DNA from: an uncultured Prevotellaceae bacterium
GTDB taxonomy: Bacteria > Bacteroidota > Bacteroidia > Bacteroidales > Bacteroidaceae
Assembly: GCA_945827465.1 (NCBI GenBank)
Contig: CALZOH010000005.1
Span: forward strand, 1-30,432
Direction: 5' to 3'
DNA length: 30,432 nucleotides
The notes below the pieces were generated by a model that saw only the letters and a list, made by a program, of their open reading frames with translations, had not been told where the DNA came from and searched no databases. Below are positions 1-8,249 of this stretch, piece after piece. Position 1 is the first letter of the stretch. The number at the start of each line of letters is the position of its first letter. The position numbers and the translations under genes were made by a program.

Positions 1-66
1 AGTTCCCGCAAGCATGCCTCATTTTTGAAAATAATAGATGGATGGGGGCAAAAGGTCTCCGCCGCG

Positions 67-936
67 CTACTTTCCCCGCTTTCTGCGTCCCGGGAAAGTC
101 GATTTCGTGCTGCACAAGCGAATGCAGTCAGGTTCTATCACAATCAAGCGGTCCTTATAGAGTTGCCCGACGGCTTTCTTAAAAACTTTTTTGCTCACCC
201 TGAAACGCTCCGTCACATCGTCGGGATCGGAGTGGTCGGAGAAGGGCAGCATGCCGCCGGCTTCTTGCAACTCCGTCAACAAGCGCGCGGCGAAGTCGTA
301 AACAGGTTTCATCCCCATGTGCTGAAGCATGAGGTCCAACTTTCCATCCGGCCGCACCTGCTTCACCACCGCGCGCAAGCGGTCGCCAACCCTCACGGGC
401 GAGAAGATTTCGTTGCGATAGATGAGTCCTTCATACTGATTTTCGACCACCAACTTAAATCCCAGTTCGGTCTGCTTCCACACAAAGGCGTCCACCTCGT
501 GGCCGGGCAACCAGTCGGGCACCGCGTCAGAAAGATAGCGGTCGATCTTGGTAGTGCCCACAATGCGCTGCGTGCGGTCGTCAATATAAATGTAAACCCA
601 ACAGCGATGACCGGCTTCCAGCCGATGATGTTGCTCGCCAAACGGCACGAAGAGGTCTTTCATCAGCCCCCAATCGAGGAAAGCGCCATAACGGTTGGTC
701 CACGAAACCCGGAGGTAAGCAAACTCGCCCACCCGGGCCAGGGGTTGCTCGGTGGTAGCCACCAGGCGGTTGCTCTGGTCGTAATACACAAAAACCTCGA
801 CCTCATCGCCGGGGTGCATCGAGGGCAAGGTATATTTCTTGGGCATCAGAATCTGCTGCCGGTCGCCGGCATCGAGCAGGGCACCGTGGTCGGTGAAACT
901 CACAATGCGGAGCCGGTTGAAGTGTCCGATATTCAT
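67..936 (-). CDS. CvfB-like S1 RNA-binding domain protein
   Basis: This 289-residue soluble protein matches the CvfB/YitL family of RNA-binding proteins. It reads as consecutive S1-like beta-barrel modules (about residues 1-65, 70-140 and 145-215) followed by a basic winged-helix-like tail (about 225-289, with VSKKVFKKAVGQLYKDRLI). The third module has the clearest S1 pattern: YEGLIYRNEIF, then VGDRLRAVVKQVRPDGKLDLML. In the family these proteins bind RNA and affect expression of virulence or stress genes; the exact target here is unknown. The ATG lies 18 bp downstream of the lolD-like stop on the same strand, so the two are probably co-transcribed. The length is normal for the family and nothing is missing. 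A long open frame on the opposite strand (25-1410) is an antisense artefact. Confidence 0.85.
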   Translation of the reverse strand: MNIGHFNRLRIVSFTDHGALLDAGDRQQILMPKKYTLPSMHPGDEVEVFVYYDQSNRLVATTEQPLARVGEFAYLRVSWTNRYGAFLDWGLMKDLFVPFGEQHHRLEAGHRCWVYIYIDDRTQRIVGTTKIDRYLSDAVPDWLPGHEVDAFVWKQTELGFKLVVENQYEGLIYRNEIFSPVRVGDRLRAVVKQVRPDGKLDLMLQHMGMKPVYDFAARLLTELQEAGGMLPFSDHSDPDDVTERFRVSKKVFKKAVGQLYKDRLIVIEPDCIRLCSTKSTFPGRRKRGK

Positions 937-954
937 AAAGGAAAGAAGGAAAAG

Positions 955-1608
955 TTAGGAAATAATCAAGCCATCCTGCATGTGGATAGTGCGGTCGGTG
1001 AGTTGAGCCAAAGTTTCGTCGTGCGTCACAATGATGAAAGTCTGCCCCATGCGGTCGCGCAAGTCGAAGAAGAGTTGATGCAGCTCAGCCTTGTTGCGCG
1101 AGTCCAGACTGCCCGAAGGTTCGTCGGCCAGCACCACATCGGGATTATTCACCAGGGCGCGGGCCACGGCCACACGCTGGTTCTCGCCTCCCGAGAGTTC
1201 CTTGGGCCGATGGTGAGCCCGGTCGGCCAGGCCCATAAACTGCAGCAACTCCAGGGCACGCGCGCGCGCCTCGCGCTCAGCCGTACCGGCAATGAAGGCC
1301 GGAATCATCACATTCTCCAAAGCCGAGAACTCGGGCAGGAGCTGATGGAACTGAAAGACAAAGCCCAAATGGTTGCAACGGAAGCGGGCCAACTCACGCG
1401 CACCCATTGAGGTGACGCAGTGGCCGTCGATCATCACCCGGCCGGCGTCGGGACGATCGAGCGTACCCACGATCTGCAGCAACGTCGTCTTTCCGGCACC
1501 GCTCGGGCCGACAATACTCACCACTTCACCCTTTTCAACCTTCAGGTCAATCCCTTTAAGCACCTGCAAGGCACCGAAACTTTTCGTAATACCCGTAATA
1601 TCTATCAT
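955..1608 (-). CDS. ABC transporter ATP-binding protein, LolD/MacB type
   Basis: This 217-residue stand-alone nucleotide-binding subunit carries Walker A GPSGAGKT (residues 34-41), a Q-loop (FVFQFHQLLPEFSALEN), the signature LSGGENQRVAVARAL, Walker B DVVLADEPSGSLD and a switch histidine in FIIVTHDE. The SGSLD variant and the size fit the LolD/MacB/FtsE-like branch, which energises lipoprotein release or small-molecule and peptide extrusion through separately encoded permeases. No LolC/LolE or MacB permease is adjacent; the only neighbour in the operon is the CvfB-like gene, so the partner must lie elsewhere. The ATG at 1608 is preceded by a good -7 promoter element. I am sure of the ABC ATPase assignment and only moderately sure of the LolD branch, so no symbol is given. 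Confidence 0.9.
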   Translation of the reverse strand: MIDITGITKSFGALQVLKGIDLKVEKGEVVSIVGPSGAGKTTLLQIVGTLDRPDAGRVMIDGHCVTSMGARELARFRCNHLGFVFQFHQLLPEFSALENVMIPAFIAGTAEREARARALELLQFMGLADRAHHRPKELSGGENQRVAVARALVNNPDVVLADEPSGSLDSRNKAELHQLFFDLRDRMGQTFIIVTHDETLAQLTDRTIHMQDGLIIS

Positions 1609-1636
1609 ATCAGGAAGGAAATTTCTTTAAGCCGGG

Positions 1637-1644
1637 CAAAGGTA
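1637..1644 (-). promoter_or_regulatory. Bacteroidetes -7 element, lolD-like/cvfB-like operon
   Basis: On the minus strand this reads TACCTTTG, an exact match to TAnnTTTG. It lies 28 bp upstream of the ATG at 1608. A TTG lies 15 bp upstream, closer than the usual -33 spacing. Confidence 0.55.
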
Positions 1645-1654
1645 GCACTTTTTG

Positions 1655-1685
1655 TTGGTCAATCCGGCATAAAATCGTAATATTG
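1655..1685 (+). promoter_or_regulatory. Putative promoter of the esterase-radA-dehydrogenase operon
   Basis: TTG at 1655-1657 is followed after 20 bp by TAATATTG (1678-1685), one mismatch from the Bacteroidetes TAnnTTTG element. The spacing fits the -33/-7 arrangement. It overlaps the divergent promoter region of the lolD-like gene. Confidence 0.4.
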
Positions 1686-1707
1686 CACACGCAAAAAACC
1701 AACGTTC

Positions 1708-2832
1708 ATGTCAAGTTCAATGCCAAAAACAACATCCCTCACCATCGCCCTCCTACTCCTATTCCTTATCATCTCACCCGCCGCTCAGGCAGCCGGTCCC
1801 AACCTCACCAAAAAAGTTCCGGCCAGCGACTCCGGCATCAGCTACACCGGCCGCACACTGGCCGACGGCGAACGGGTATCGTTCGACTGGGTAGGCACCT
1901 ACCTGCAAACCGACTTCACCGGAGGCAGCATCGCCATCGACATCTCCGACACCGGCAATAACTACTTCAACATCTTTATCGACGAAAAACTGACGCGGAA
2001 AATCCAAGTCAACTCCCCCACCGCCACACGCATCATCCTGGCTCAAGGACTCTCGCGCGGATTCCATCGCCTCAAACTGCAACGCTGCACCGAAGGCAGC
2101 CAGGGACGCACCACCATCCACGGCATCTATCTGACCAAAAACGGACGCCTCGCCCCCGTAGCCCCGCGCAAGCGACTCATTGAATTTATCGGCGACTCCT
2201 ACACGTGTGGATACGGCACCGAAGCCAGCAGCAACGAGCACTTCAAACCCGAAACGGAGAACTGCAACCAAGCTTACGCCTGCATGGTGGCCCGCTACTT
2301 CGACGCCGACTACGTATTGATAGCCCATTCCGGACGCGGCATGTCGCGCAACTACGGCGACTCACTGATGATTTCGCCCAACAACATGGTAGAACGCTAC
2401 CAGCGCCTCTTCGACGAAACACCCGAACCTACCTATCACTTCAAAACCTACCGCCCTGACCTCGTCACCATCAACCTGGGCACCAACGACTACTCCACTG
2501 GCAAAGGCCCCAAACCCCAAACCTTCGCCGCACAATATCTCAAAATGATAGAACAAGTGCGCAGCCACTATGGCGAAGTGCCCATCCTTTGCATCATCGC
2601 CCACTCGGCCGGGAAACCGCTGAAAACGTCTATGGCAGAAGTGAGCCGACGCGTAGCCGACATGAAAAACGTATACGTCGCCACCGAAATGCCCGGCATC
2701 GTGAGCCATGCCACCGACATGGGCGCCGACTGGCATCCCAACTATCAGGGGCAACGCAAGATTGCCATGACCCTGATTCCACGCATCTCGCAAATCATGG
2801 GATGGCAGCTCGAAAACAAAGTAGTAGAATAA
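1708..2832 (+). CDS. Secreted SGNH/GDSL esterase, carbohydrate esterase family 2-like
   Basis: This exported esterase of about 374 residues begins with a signal peptide (hydrophobic run LTIALLLLFLIIS, then AQA). An N-terminal beta-sandwich (about residues 30-145) precedes an SGNH hydrolase domain with the nucleophile block FIGDSYTCGYG, the GTNDYS block and the C-terminal catalytic block DWHPNYQGQ. This two-domain order is that of CE2 acetyl-xylan/acetyl-mannan esterases, which remove O-acetyl groups from plant polysaccharides in the periplasm or outside the cell. The substrate is inferred from the family only. A second in-frame ATG at 1720 gives an equally good signal peptide. The gene ends 20 bp before radA on the same strand, so it appears to lead an operon of unrelated housekeeping genes. 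Confidence 0.85.
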   Translation: MSSSMPKTTSLTIALLLLFLIISPAAQAAGPNLTKKVPASDSGISYTGRTLADGERVSFDWVGTYLQTDFTGGSIAIDISDTGNNYFNIFIDEKLTRKIQVNSPTATRIILAQGLSRGFHRLKLQRCTEGSQGRTTIHGIYLTKNGRLAPVAPRKRLIEFIGDSYTCGYGTEASSNEHFKPETENCNQAYACMVARYFDADYVLIAHSGRGMSRNYGDSLMISPNNMVERYQRLFDETPEPTYHFKTYRPDLVTINLGTNDYSTGKGPKPQTFAAQYLKMIEQVRSHYGEVPILCIIAHSAGKPLKTSMAEVSRRVADMKNVYVATEMPGIVSHATDMGADWHPNYQGQRKIAMTLIPRISQIMGWQLENKVVE

Positions 2833-2852
2833 CTCCCCCCTCTCACCACAAC

Positions 2853-4235
2853 ATGGCCAAGGAAAAACTCGTTTACGTCTGCGAACAATGCGGACAAGAC
2901 TCCCCCAAATGGGTAGGAAAATGTCCCTCCTGCGGAGCCTGGAATTCATTCAAGCAACTCCACGTCTCACCCTCCTCCGCCAGCAACGCTGCCCCCGCCG
3001 GCATCAGCCTGCCCGCCACCTCCACCGTCAAGCCGCTGCGACAAGTAGCCACCCGGCCGGAACCGCGCATCGACACCGGCGACACCGAACTCAACCGCGT
3101 ATTGGGCGGCGGCATCGTGCCCGGCAGCCTCATCCTGTTGGGCGGCGAACCTGGCATCGGCAAGTCCACCCTCATCCTACAAACCGTCATGCGCCTGCCC
3201 CTGCGCATTCTCTACGTCAGCGGCGAAGAAAGCGAACACCAGCTGAAACTTCGAGCCGACCGCCTGGCTGCCGGATTCGGCACATCGCCCGACGACAACC
3301 TCCTCGTACTCTGCGAAACCTCGCTCGAAAACATCTACCGACAAATACAGGAAAGCCGCCCCCAGTTGGTCATCATCGACTCCATTCAAACCATCGGAAG
3401 CAGCGAAGCCGAATCGCTGCCCGGCAGCATGTCGCAAGTAAGAGCCTGCGCCGTTTCACTCTTGCGCTTCTCGAAAACGTCGGGCATCCCCATCCTACTC
3501 ATCGGCCACATCACCAAGGACGGCACGCTGGCCGGTCCGAAAGTGTTGGAACACATCGTCGACACCGTACTACAGTTTGAAGGCGACCGGCAATATCTTT
3601 ACCGCGTGCTCCGAGCACTCAAGAACCGTTTCGGCAGCACCTCCGAACTGGGCATTTACGAAATGCAACAAGGCGGACTGCGCGCCGTGAGCAACCCCTC
3701 GGAACTGCTGCTCAACAAAAGCAACGAGGGACTCAGCGGCATTGCCGTAGCCTCCACCATCGAAGGAGCGCGCCCCTTCCTCATCGAAACGCAAGCCCTC
3801 GTCAGCACCGCCGCCTACGGCACACCCCAACGCTCGGCCACCGGATTTGACATTCGGCGCCTCAACATGTTGCTCGCCGTACTCGAAAAACGCGTCGGAT
3901 TCAAGCTGGCACAAAAAGACGTCTTCCTCAACATTGCCGGCGGGCTGCGCGTCACCGACCCGGCCATTGACCTTTCAGTCATTGTGGCCGTATTGTCAAG
4001 CAACTTCGACACACCGACCACCCCCTCTACCTGCATGGCCGGCGAAATAGGCCTCAGCGGTGAGGTAAGACCCGTCACCCGCATTGCCCAGCGCGTCAGC
4101 GAAGCCGAAAGACTCGGATTCCAACGAATACTCATCCCCGAAATGAGCATAAAGAGTTTGCAGCCCGAGCATCTGCGCATTGAACTCGTACCGGTAGCCA
4201 AAGTAGAAGACGCCCTGCGATACCTTTTCCAATAA
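2853..4235 (+). CDS. radA: DNA repair protein RadA
   Basis: This 460-residue RadA (Sms) is a RecA-related ATPase that helps process branched recombination intermediates. It has an N-terminal zinc finger (Cys10, Cys13, Cys24, Cys27), Walker A GGEPGIGKST (97-106), Walker B LVIIDS (172-177), the diagnostic RadA motif KNRFG (257-261) and a C-terminal Lon-protease-like domain (about 290-460, containing GGLRVTDPAIDLSV and AGEIGLSGEVRPV). The open frame extends upstream to 2589, but that part overlaps the esterase gene. The ATG at 2853 gives the canonical start just before the zinc finger and a normal family length. It lies 20 bp after the esterase and 15 bp before the next gene, which indicates co-transcription. 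Confidence 0.97.
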   Translation: MAKEKLVYVCEQCGQDSPKWVGKCPSCGAWNSFKQLHVSPSSASNAAPAGISLPATSTVKPLRQVATRPEPRIDTGDTELNRVLGGGIVPGSLILLGGEPGIGKSTLILQTVMRLPLRILYVSGEESEHQLKLRADRLAAGFGTSPDDNLLVLCETSLENIYRQIQESRPQLVIIDSIQTIGSSEAESLPGSMSQVRACAVSLLRFSKTSGIPILLIGHITKDGTLAGPKVLEHIVDTVLQFEGDRQYLYRVLRALKNRFGSTSELGIYEMQQGGLRAVSNPSELLLNKSNEGLSGIAVASTIEGARPFLIETQALVSTAAYGTPQRSATGFDIRRLNMLLAVLEKRVGFKLAQKDVFLNIAGGLRVTDPAIDLSVIVAVLSSNFDTPTTPSTCMAGEIGLSGEVRPVTRIAQRVSEAERLGFQRILIPEMSIKSLQPEHLRIELVPVAKVEDALRYLFQ

Positions 4236-4250
4236 ACCGAACATCCTTTC

Positions 4251-5876
4251 ATGATCAAAGACCTCTCCCTACGCGTAAGTCCCCGGACAGCAGCCACCGC
4301 CGCCGAACTCCGTTCCACGGCTCTCAACGAACTGTCAATAAACGCCCAAAGGCTTCGCAGCCTGCGTATCGTCAGGCGAAGCATCGATGCCCGCGGCCGC
4401 AACATCCTTGTCAACATCACCCTCCGGGCTTACATTGACGAAGAGCCGCCGGCCCTCGACTATCATCGCATCGACTACCCCGACGTCAGCCGACAACCGC
4501 AAGTCATCGTGGTCGGCGCCGGACCGGCCGGACTTTTTGCTGCACTCCGACTCATCGAACTCGGACTTCGCCCCATCGTACTCGAAAGAGGCAAAGACGT
4601 TCACGAACGTCGGAAAGACATCGCACGTATTTCACGCGAAAACATCGTGGATCATGAAAGCAACTATGCCTTTGGTGAAGGCGGAGCAGGAGCCTATTCT
4701 GACGGAAAGCTCTATACACGCAGCACCAAGCGAGGCAACGTGGACCGCATCTTGGGGATCTTCTGCCAACATGGAGCCGACACGTCCATTCTCTCGGATG
4801 TTCATCCTCACATCGGCACAGACCGACTACCGGGCGTGATTGAACAGATGCGCCGCACCATTCTGCAAAGCGGAGGAGAAGTACACTTCAACACCCGTGT
4901 AGACAACCTGCTCATCGAGGGCGGCACACGCGTGAGAGGAGTCGTCAGCACCAATGGAAGAGAATGGCAAGGTCCCGTCATCCTGGCCACCGGCCATTCG
5001 GCCCGCGACGTCTACCGCATGCTCCACCGTTCTGACATTTTTATCGAAGCCAAAGGGCTGGCCATCGGTGTACGTCTGGAGCATCCCTCGCAACTCATTG
5101 ACCGTATCATGTATCACCAAGCCGAAGGACGCGGTCAATATCTTCCCGCAGCCGAATACCGGCTCACGGCACAATCAGACGGGCGCGGCGTCTATTCCTT
5201 CTGCATGTGTCCGGGAGGTTTTGTCATTCCCGCAGCATCCAGTGACGCACAGTTAGTCGTTAACGGCATGAGCCCGTCGGGCCGTAACTCCAAATGGAGC
5301 AATTCGGGCATCGTGGTAGAACTTCATCCCGAAGATCTGGGCCACCCATCCCTCAGCAGCACGATAACGCAGGCCCTCGAGGCAGGATGTACCGCCATTG
5401 ACGAAACCGATCTGCATCCCGAGTCACCCCTACGCGTAATGGCCCTGCAAGAAGCCATTGAAATGACCACTTGGATGCAAAGTGGACGACGACAGGTTGC
5501 TCCCGCCCAACGGATGACCGACTTCGTCAACCGTCGCCTCAGTTCCGAACTACCCGCATCTTCGTACGCTCCCGGTCTGATAGCCTCTCCCCTGCACTTT
5601 TGGATGCCGGCTTTCATCGCCCAACGCCTTAGCGAAGGAATGAACTTGTTTGGACGGAAATATCATGGATTCCTCACCCGCGAAGCCGTCATGATAGCTT
5701 CCGAAACACGTACATCCTCACCAGTTCGCATCACTCGCGACCGAGACAAATTGGTCCATATCCAAATGGAAGGCCTTTATCCCTGCGGAGAAGGAGCCGG
5801 CTATGCCGGTGGCATCGTGTCGGCAGCCATCGACGGTGAACGTTGTGCCGAAGCAGTCAGAGAACTCTTCAACTAA
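4251..5876 (+). CDS. FAD-dependent dehydrogenase (COG2509 type)
   Basis: This 541-residue flavoprotein has an N-terminal accessory segment of about 80 residues, then a Rossmann FAD-binding motif VVGAGPAGLFAALRL (GAGPAG at 89-94) ending in the ribose-binding acidic residue of VLERG. Next come the family block FGEGGAGAYSDGKLYTR and, near the C terminus, YPCGEGAGYAGGIVSAAIDG, which closes the FAD site. This pattern fits the uncharacterised FAD-dependent dehydrogenases of COG2509, widespread in Bacteroidetes and Firmicutes; no substrate has been assigned to my knowledge. No membrane segment or signal peptide is visible, so it is cytoplasmic. It is the third gene of the esterase-radA series, 15 bp after radA, and a 9-bp hairpin follows it. 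Confidence 0.88.
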   Translation: MIKDLSLRVSPRTAATAAELRSTALNELSINAQRLRSLRIVRRSIDARGRNILVNITLRAYIDEEPPALDYHRIDYPDVSRQPQVIVVGAGPAGLFAALRLIELGLRPIVLERGKDVHERRKDIARISRENIVDHESNYAFGEGGAGAYSDGKLYTRSTKRGNVDRILGIFCQHGADTSILSDVHPHIGTDRLPGVIEQMRRTILQSGGEVHFNTRVDNLLIEGGTRVRGVVSTNGREWQGPVILATGHSARDVYRMLHRSDIFIEAKGLAIGVRLEHPSQLIDRIMYHQAEGRGQYLPAAEYRLTAQSDGRGVYSFCMCPGGFVIPAASSDAQLVVNGMSPSGRNSKWSNSGIVVELHPEDLGHPSLSSTITQALEAGCTAIDETDLHPESPLRVMALQEAIEMTTWMQSGRRQVAPAQRMTDFVNRRLSSELPASSYAPGLIASPLHFWMPAFIAQRLSEGMNLFGRKYHGFLTREAVMIASETRTSSPVRITRDRDKLVHIQMEGLYPCGEGAGYAGGIVSAAIDGERCAEAVRELFN

Positions 5877-5887
5877 CCTTATTGATC

Positions 5888-5915
5888 CTCCTTGTCACAA
5901 GAGAAGGACAAGGAG
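5888..5915 (+). terminator. Weak hairpin after the radA-dehydrogenase operon
   Basis: A perfect 9-bp inverted repeat (CTCCTTGTC / GACAAGGAG) with a 10-nt loop lies 11 bp after the dehydrogenase stop. There is no T-run behind it, so an intrinsic terminator is possible but not certain. Confidence 0.4.
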
Positions 5916-6036
5916 AAACAACTTCAGAGAAGTGTCATTTGTTCGATTCTCACAATTATTCGTAATAAAGATATTTAGATACGTCTGTCAGCAAGAATTA
6001 ACGGTGGCTTACCTTTTATGTTTATCAGAAAATGCG

Positions 6037-6044
6037 TAAGTTTG
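6037..6044 (+). promoter_or_regulatory. -7 element for the Bax-inhibitor-1 gene
   Basis: TAAGTTTG matches TAnnTTTG exactly. The -33 region is a T-rich stretch without a clear TTTG. It lies 84 bp upstream of the ATG at 6129, leaving a 5' leader of about 75 nt. Confidence 0.5.
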
Positions 6045-6128
6045 CAGTCGTTTTCAAACAGGCAAAATCTGTCTGCCCAACAAGGCCTTCAGTTTCGCCC
6101 CAATCATTAACAACAAAACAGCAACACT

Positions 6129-6857
6129 ATGTTAGAAAAGAACAATTACACCGATTACGAAGAAGTAACAACTTCTTCCTACCAACCTGCAACATCATTG
6201 GCTTTCGGAGCATTGATGCGCAAGGTTTACGTTTGGATGACCTTGGCCCTCGTAGTCACTGGACTCACCGCACTCTACGTTGCCAATAATATGAACGCAT
6301 TGAGCCTGCTCACGGGAGGTTCATTTTGGATATTGATGATTGCCGAAATCGGCTTGGTCATTGCCATCACTTCGGGTATTAACCGCCTTTCATTTGCGAC
6401 AGCCGGTCTGCTCTTCATTCTCTATTCTATTTTAAATGGAGTGACCATGTCATTTATCTTTGCTATCTACACTCAGAGTTCCATTGCCTCGACCTTCTTC
6501 ATTACGGCTGGCACCTTCGCCGCCATGAGCCTTGTAGGGTTCATCACCAAGAAAGACCTCAGCGGAATGGGCAAAATCTTGTTTATGGCGCTCATCGGAC
6601 TCATTATTGCCAGTGTAGTCAACATGTTTATGCACAGTCCTGCCATCTATTGGATTTCAAGCTACGCCGGCGTGATTATCTTCACCGGACTCACGGCTTG
6701 GGACACACAAAAAATCAAGCAGATGTTTCTTACCTACGGTTACGACGTCAACGAGCAAACACAGAAGCTCGCCCTCCTGGGCAGTCTCACGCTCTATCTT
6801 GACTTTATCAACCTTTTCCTTTATCTGCTTCGCATCTTCGGCAGCCGCAACGATTAA
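6129..6857 (+). CDS. Bax inhibitor-1/YccA family membrane protein
   Basis: This 242-residue integral membrane protein has seven predicted hydrophobic segments from about residue 35 to the C terminus, preceded by a polar tail. The closing segment GSLTLYLDFINLFLYLLRIFG and the internal TAWDTQKIKQMF block are hallmarks of the BI-1/YccA (TMBIM) family. Members are pH-sensitive calcium-leak channels or interact with the FtsH protease in other bacteria; the role here is not shown by the sequence. The gene stands alone between its own -7 element and a strong hairpin terminator. Confidence 0.93.
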   Translation: MLEKNNYTDYEEVTTSSYQPATSLAFGALMRKVYVWMTLALVVTGLTALYVANNMNALSLLTGGSFWILMIAEIGLVIAITSGINRLSFATAGLLFILYSILNGVTMSFIFAIYTQSSIASTFFITAGTFAAMSLVGFITKKDLSGMGKILFMALIGLIIASVVNMFMHSPAIYWISSYAGVIIFTGLTAWDTQKIKQMFLTYGYDVNEQTQKLALLGSLTLYLDFINLFLYLLRIFGSRND

Positions 6858-6870
6858 AAGATTTAAATAA

Positions 6871-6903
6871 CAAGGCAGTCGGCCCAACGGGCCGTCTGCC
6901 TTG
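6871..6903 (+). terminator. Hairpin terminator after the BI-1 gene
   Basis: A 15-bp stem with one mismatch and an AAC loop (left arm 6871-6885, right arm 6889-6903), GC-rich in its core, starts 13 bp after the stop codon. The downstream tract (AATTTC) is only modestly T-rich. Confidence 0.7.
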
Positions 6904-6941
6904 AATTTCAATAACACCACACGAAAACAATTACCAGACCC

Positions 6942-8135
6942 ATGACTAAGTTATCCAATCGGTTAAATCGGTTGCAACCTTCCGCAACCCTTGCAATGTC
7001 ACAAAAGAGCAGTGAATTAAAAGCTTTAGGAGTTGACATCATCAACCTGAGTATCGGAGAACCCGATTTCAATACACCCGATGCTGTCAAGGCTGCCGCT
7101 CATCAAGCCATTGACAATAATTATTCTCACTATTCGCCTGTTCCGGGCTATCCGGTTTTGCGAAAAGCCATCATTGAAAAACTGAAACGCGAAAACGGAT
7201 TGGATTACTCCGAATCACAAATACTCTGTTCTAACGGAGCCAAGCAAAGTGTCTGTAATGCCATCATGGCCCTCGTTGACGATGGTGACGAAGTGATTAT
7301 TCCGGCTCCATATTGGGTCAGCTATCCGCAGATGGTTAAGTTAGCCGGCGGCGAACCTGTATTTGTAGAGGCCACGATTGAACAAAACTTCAAAATCACA
7401 CCTTCCCAACTTGAGGCTGCCATCACTCCCCGCACCCGCTTGCTCATTCTCTGCTCTCCCAGCAACCCGACCGGCGCCGTATATAACGCCCAAGAGTTGG
7501 AAGCATTGGCCGAAGTATTGAAAAAACATGAAGATGTCATCGTACTCTCTGACGAAATATACGAACATATTAACTACATTGGTTCCCACGCCAGCATTGC
7601 ACAGGTGGATGGCATGAAAGAACGTACCGTTATCATTAACGGAGTTTCCAAAGCCTATGCCATGACCGGTTGGCGCATTGGTTTTATCGCCGGTCCGGAA
7701 TGGATTGTCAAAGGTTGTAATAAACTGCAGGGACAATACACCAGTGGTCCGTGTAGCGTCAGCCAAATTGCAGCCGCAGAAGCTTTTTCCGGCGACCAGC
7801 AGTGTGTAGAAGAAATGCGTCAGGCTTTTGAGCGCAGAAAAAACCTTATCGTAGAACTCACTCGCCAAATCCCCGGATTTGAAGTCAGCGTTCCCGACGG
7901 TGCCTTCTACATTTTCCCACGCATCAGCCAATTCTTCGGCAAACAATATGAGGGAAGTGTGATCAACACCAGCACCGACTTTGCCATGTTCTTGCTTCAA
8001 ATCGGACATGTAGCCACAGTGGGCGGCGATGCCTTCGGTTCTCCCAACTGCATCCGTCTCAGTTATGCCACCAGCGAAGACAATATCCGTGAAGCGATGA
8101 AGCGCATCAGCAAAACAGTCGCCTTACTGAAATAA
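6942..8135 (+). CDS. aspC: Aspartate aminotransferase (class I PLP enzyme)
   Basis: This 397-residue pyridoxal-phosphate aminotransferase transfers the amino group between aspartate and 2-oxoglutarate. Fold-type I landmarks are visible: SNPTGAVY (Asn175), SDEIYEH (Asp204, Tyr207), the Schiff-base lysine in NGVSKAYAMTGWRIGF (Lys237), and a C-terminal carboxylate-binding arginine in NCIRLSYA. The length and the N-terminal LSIGEPDFNTP block fit subgroup I-gamma aspartate aminotransferases (AspC/AspB), common in Bacteroidetes; related aromatic or prephenate specificity cannot be excluded. It sits between two hairpin terminators, so it is probably monocistronic, but no good -7 element is visible in the short upstream gap. 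Confidence 0.9.
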   Translation: MTKLSNRLNRLQPSATLAMSQKSSELKALGVDIINLSIGEPDFNTPDAVKAAAHQAIDNNYSHYSPVPGYPVLRKAIIEKLKRENGLDYSESQILCSNGAKQSVCNAIMALVDDGDEVIIPAPYWVSYPQMVKLAGGEPVFVEATIEQNFKITPSQLEAAITPRTRLLILCSPSNPTGAVYNAQELEALAEVLKKHEDVIVLSDEIYEHINYIGSHASIAQVDGMKERTVIINGVSKAYAMTGWRIGFIAGPEWIVKGCNKLQGQYTSGPCSVSQIAAAEAFSGDQQCVEEMRQAFERRKNLIVELTRQIPGFEVSVPDGAFYIFPRISQFFGKQYEGSVINTSTDFAMFLLQIGHVATVGGDAFGSPNCIRLSYATSEDNIREAMKRISKTVALLK

Positions 8136-8157
8136 AGGATTACACATCTATATCTCT

Positions 8158-8191
8158 AAGAGAGCCGGACTTTTGCAAGTCCGGCTCTCTT
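8158..8191. terminator. Strong terminator between aspC and the efflux operon
   Basis: A perfect 15-bp inverted repeat (8158-8172 / 8177-8191) with a TTGC loop is followed by pyrimidine-rich sequence on the plus strand. It lies between converging genes and may stop transcription from both sides. Confidence 0.85.
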
Positions 8192-8249
8192 CTATTAATC
8201 CTCCTCTTTTTCACATATAAATAGCAATTTACTCCCTGCTAATTCCTTC

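Noticed and set aside
25..1410. A 461-codon open frame on the plus strand
   Set aside because: It lies antisense to the CvfB-like and LolD-like genes, both with clear family motifs. Its product has no recognisable domain and is explained by GC-rich third positions of the real genes.
1774..2328. A 184-codon minus-strand frame in the esterase gene
   Set aside because: Antisense shadow of a well-supported SGNH esterase, with a low-complexity Gly/Val-rich product.
2589..2852. An N-terminal extension of RadA
   Set aside because: It overlaps the end of the esterase gene in another frame, and the ATG at 2853 starts right before the zinc finger as in the family.
7341..8009. A 222-codon minus-strand frame inside aspC
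   Set aside because: Antisense to an aminotransferase with all catalytic residues; no domain is recognisable in the product.
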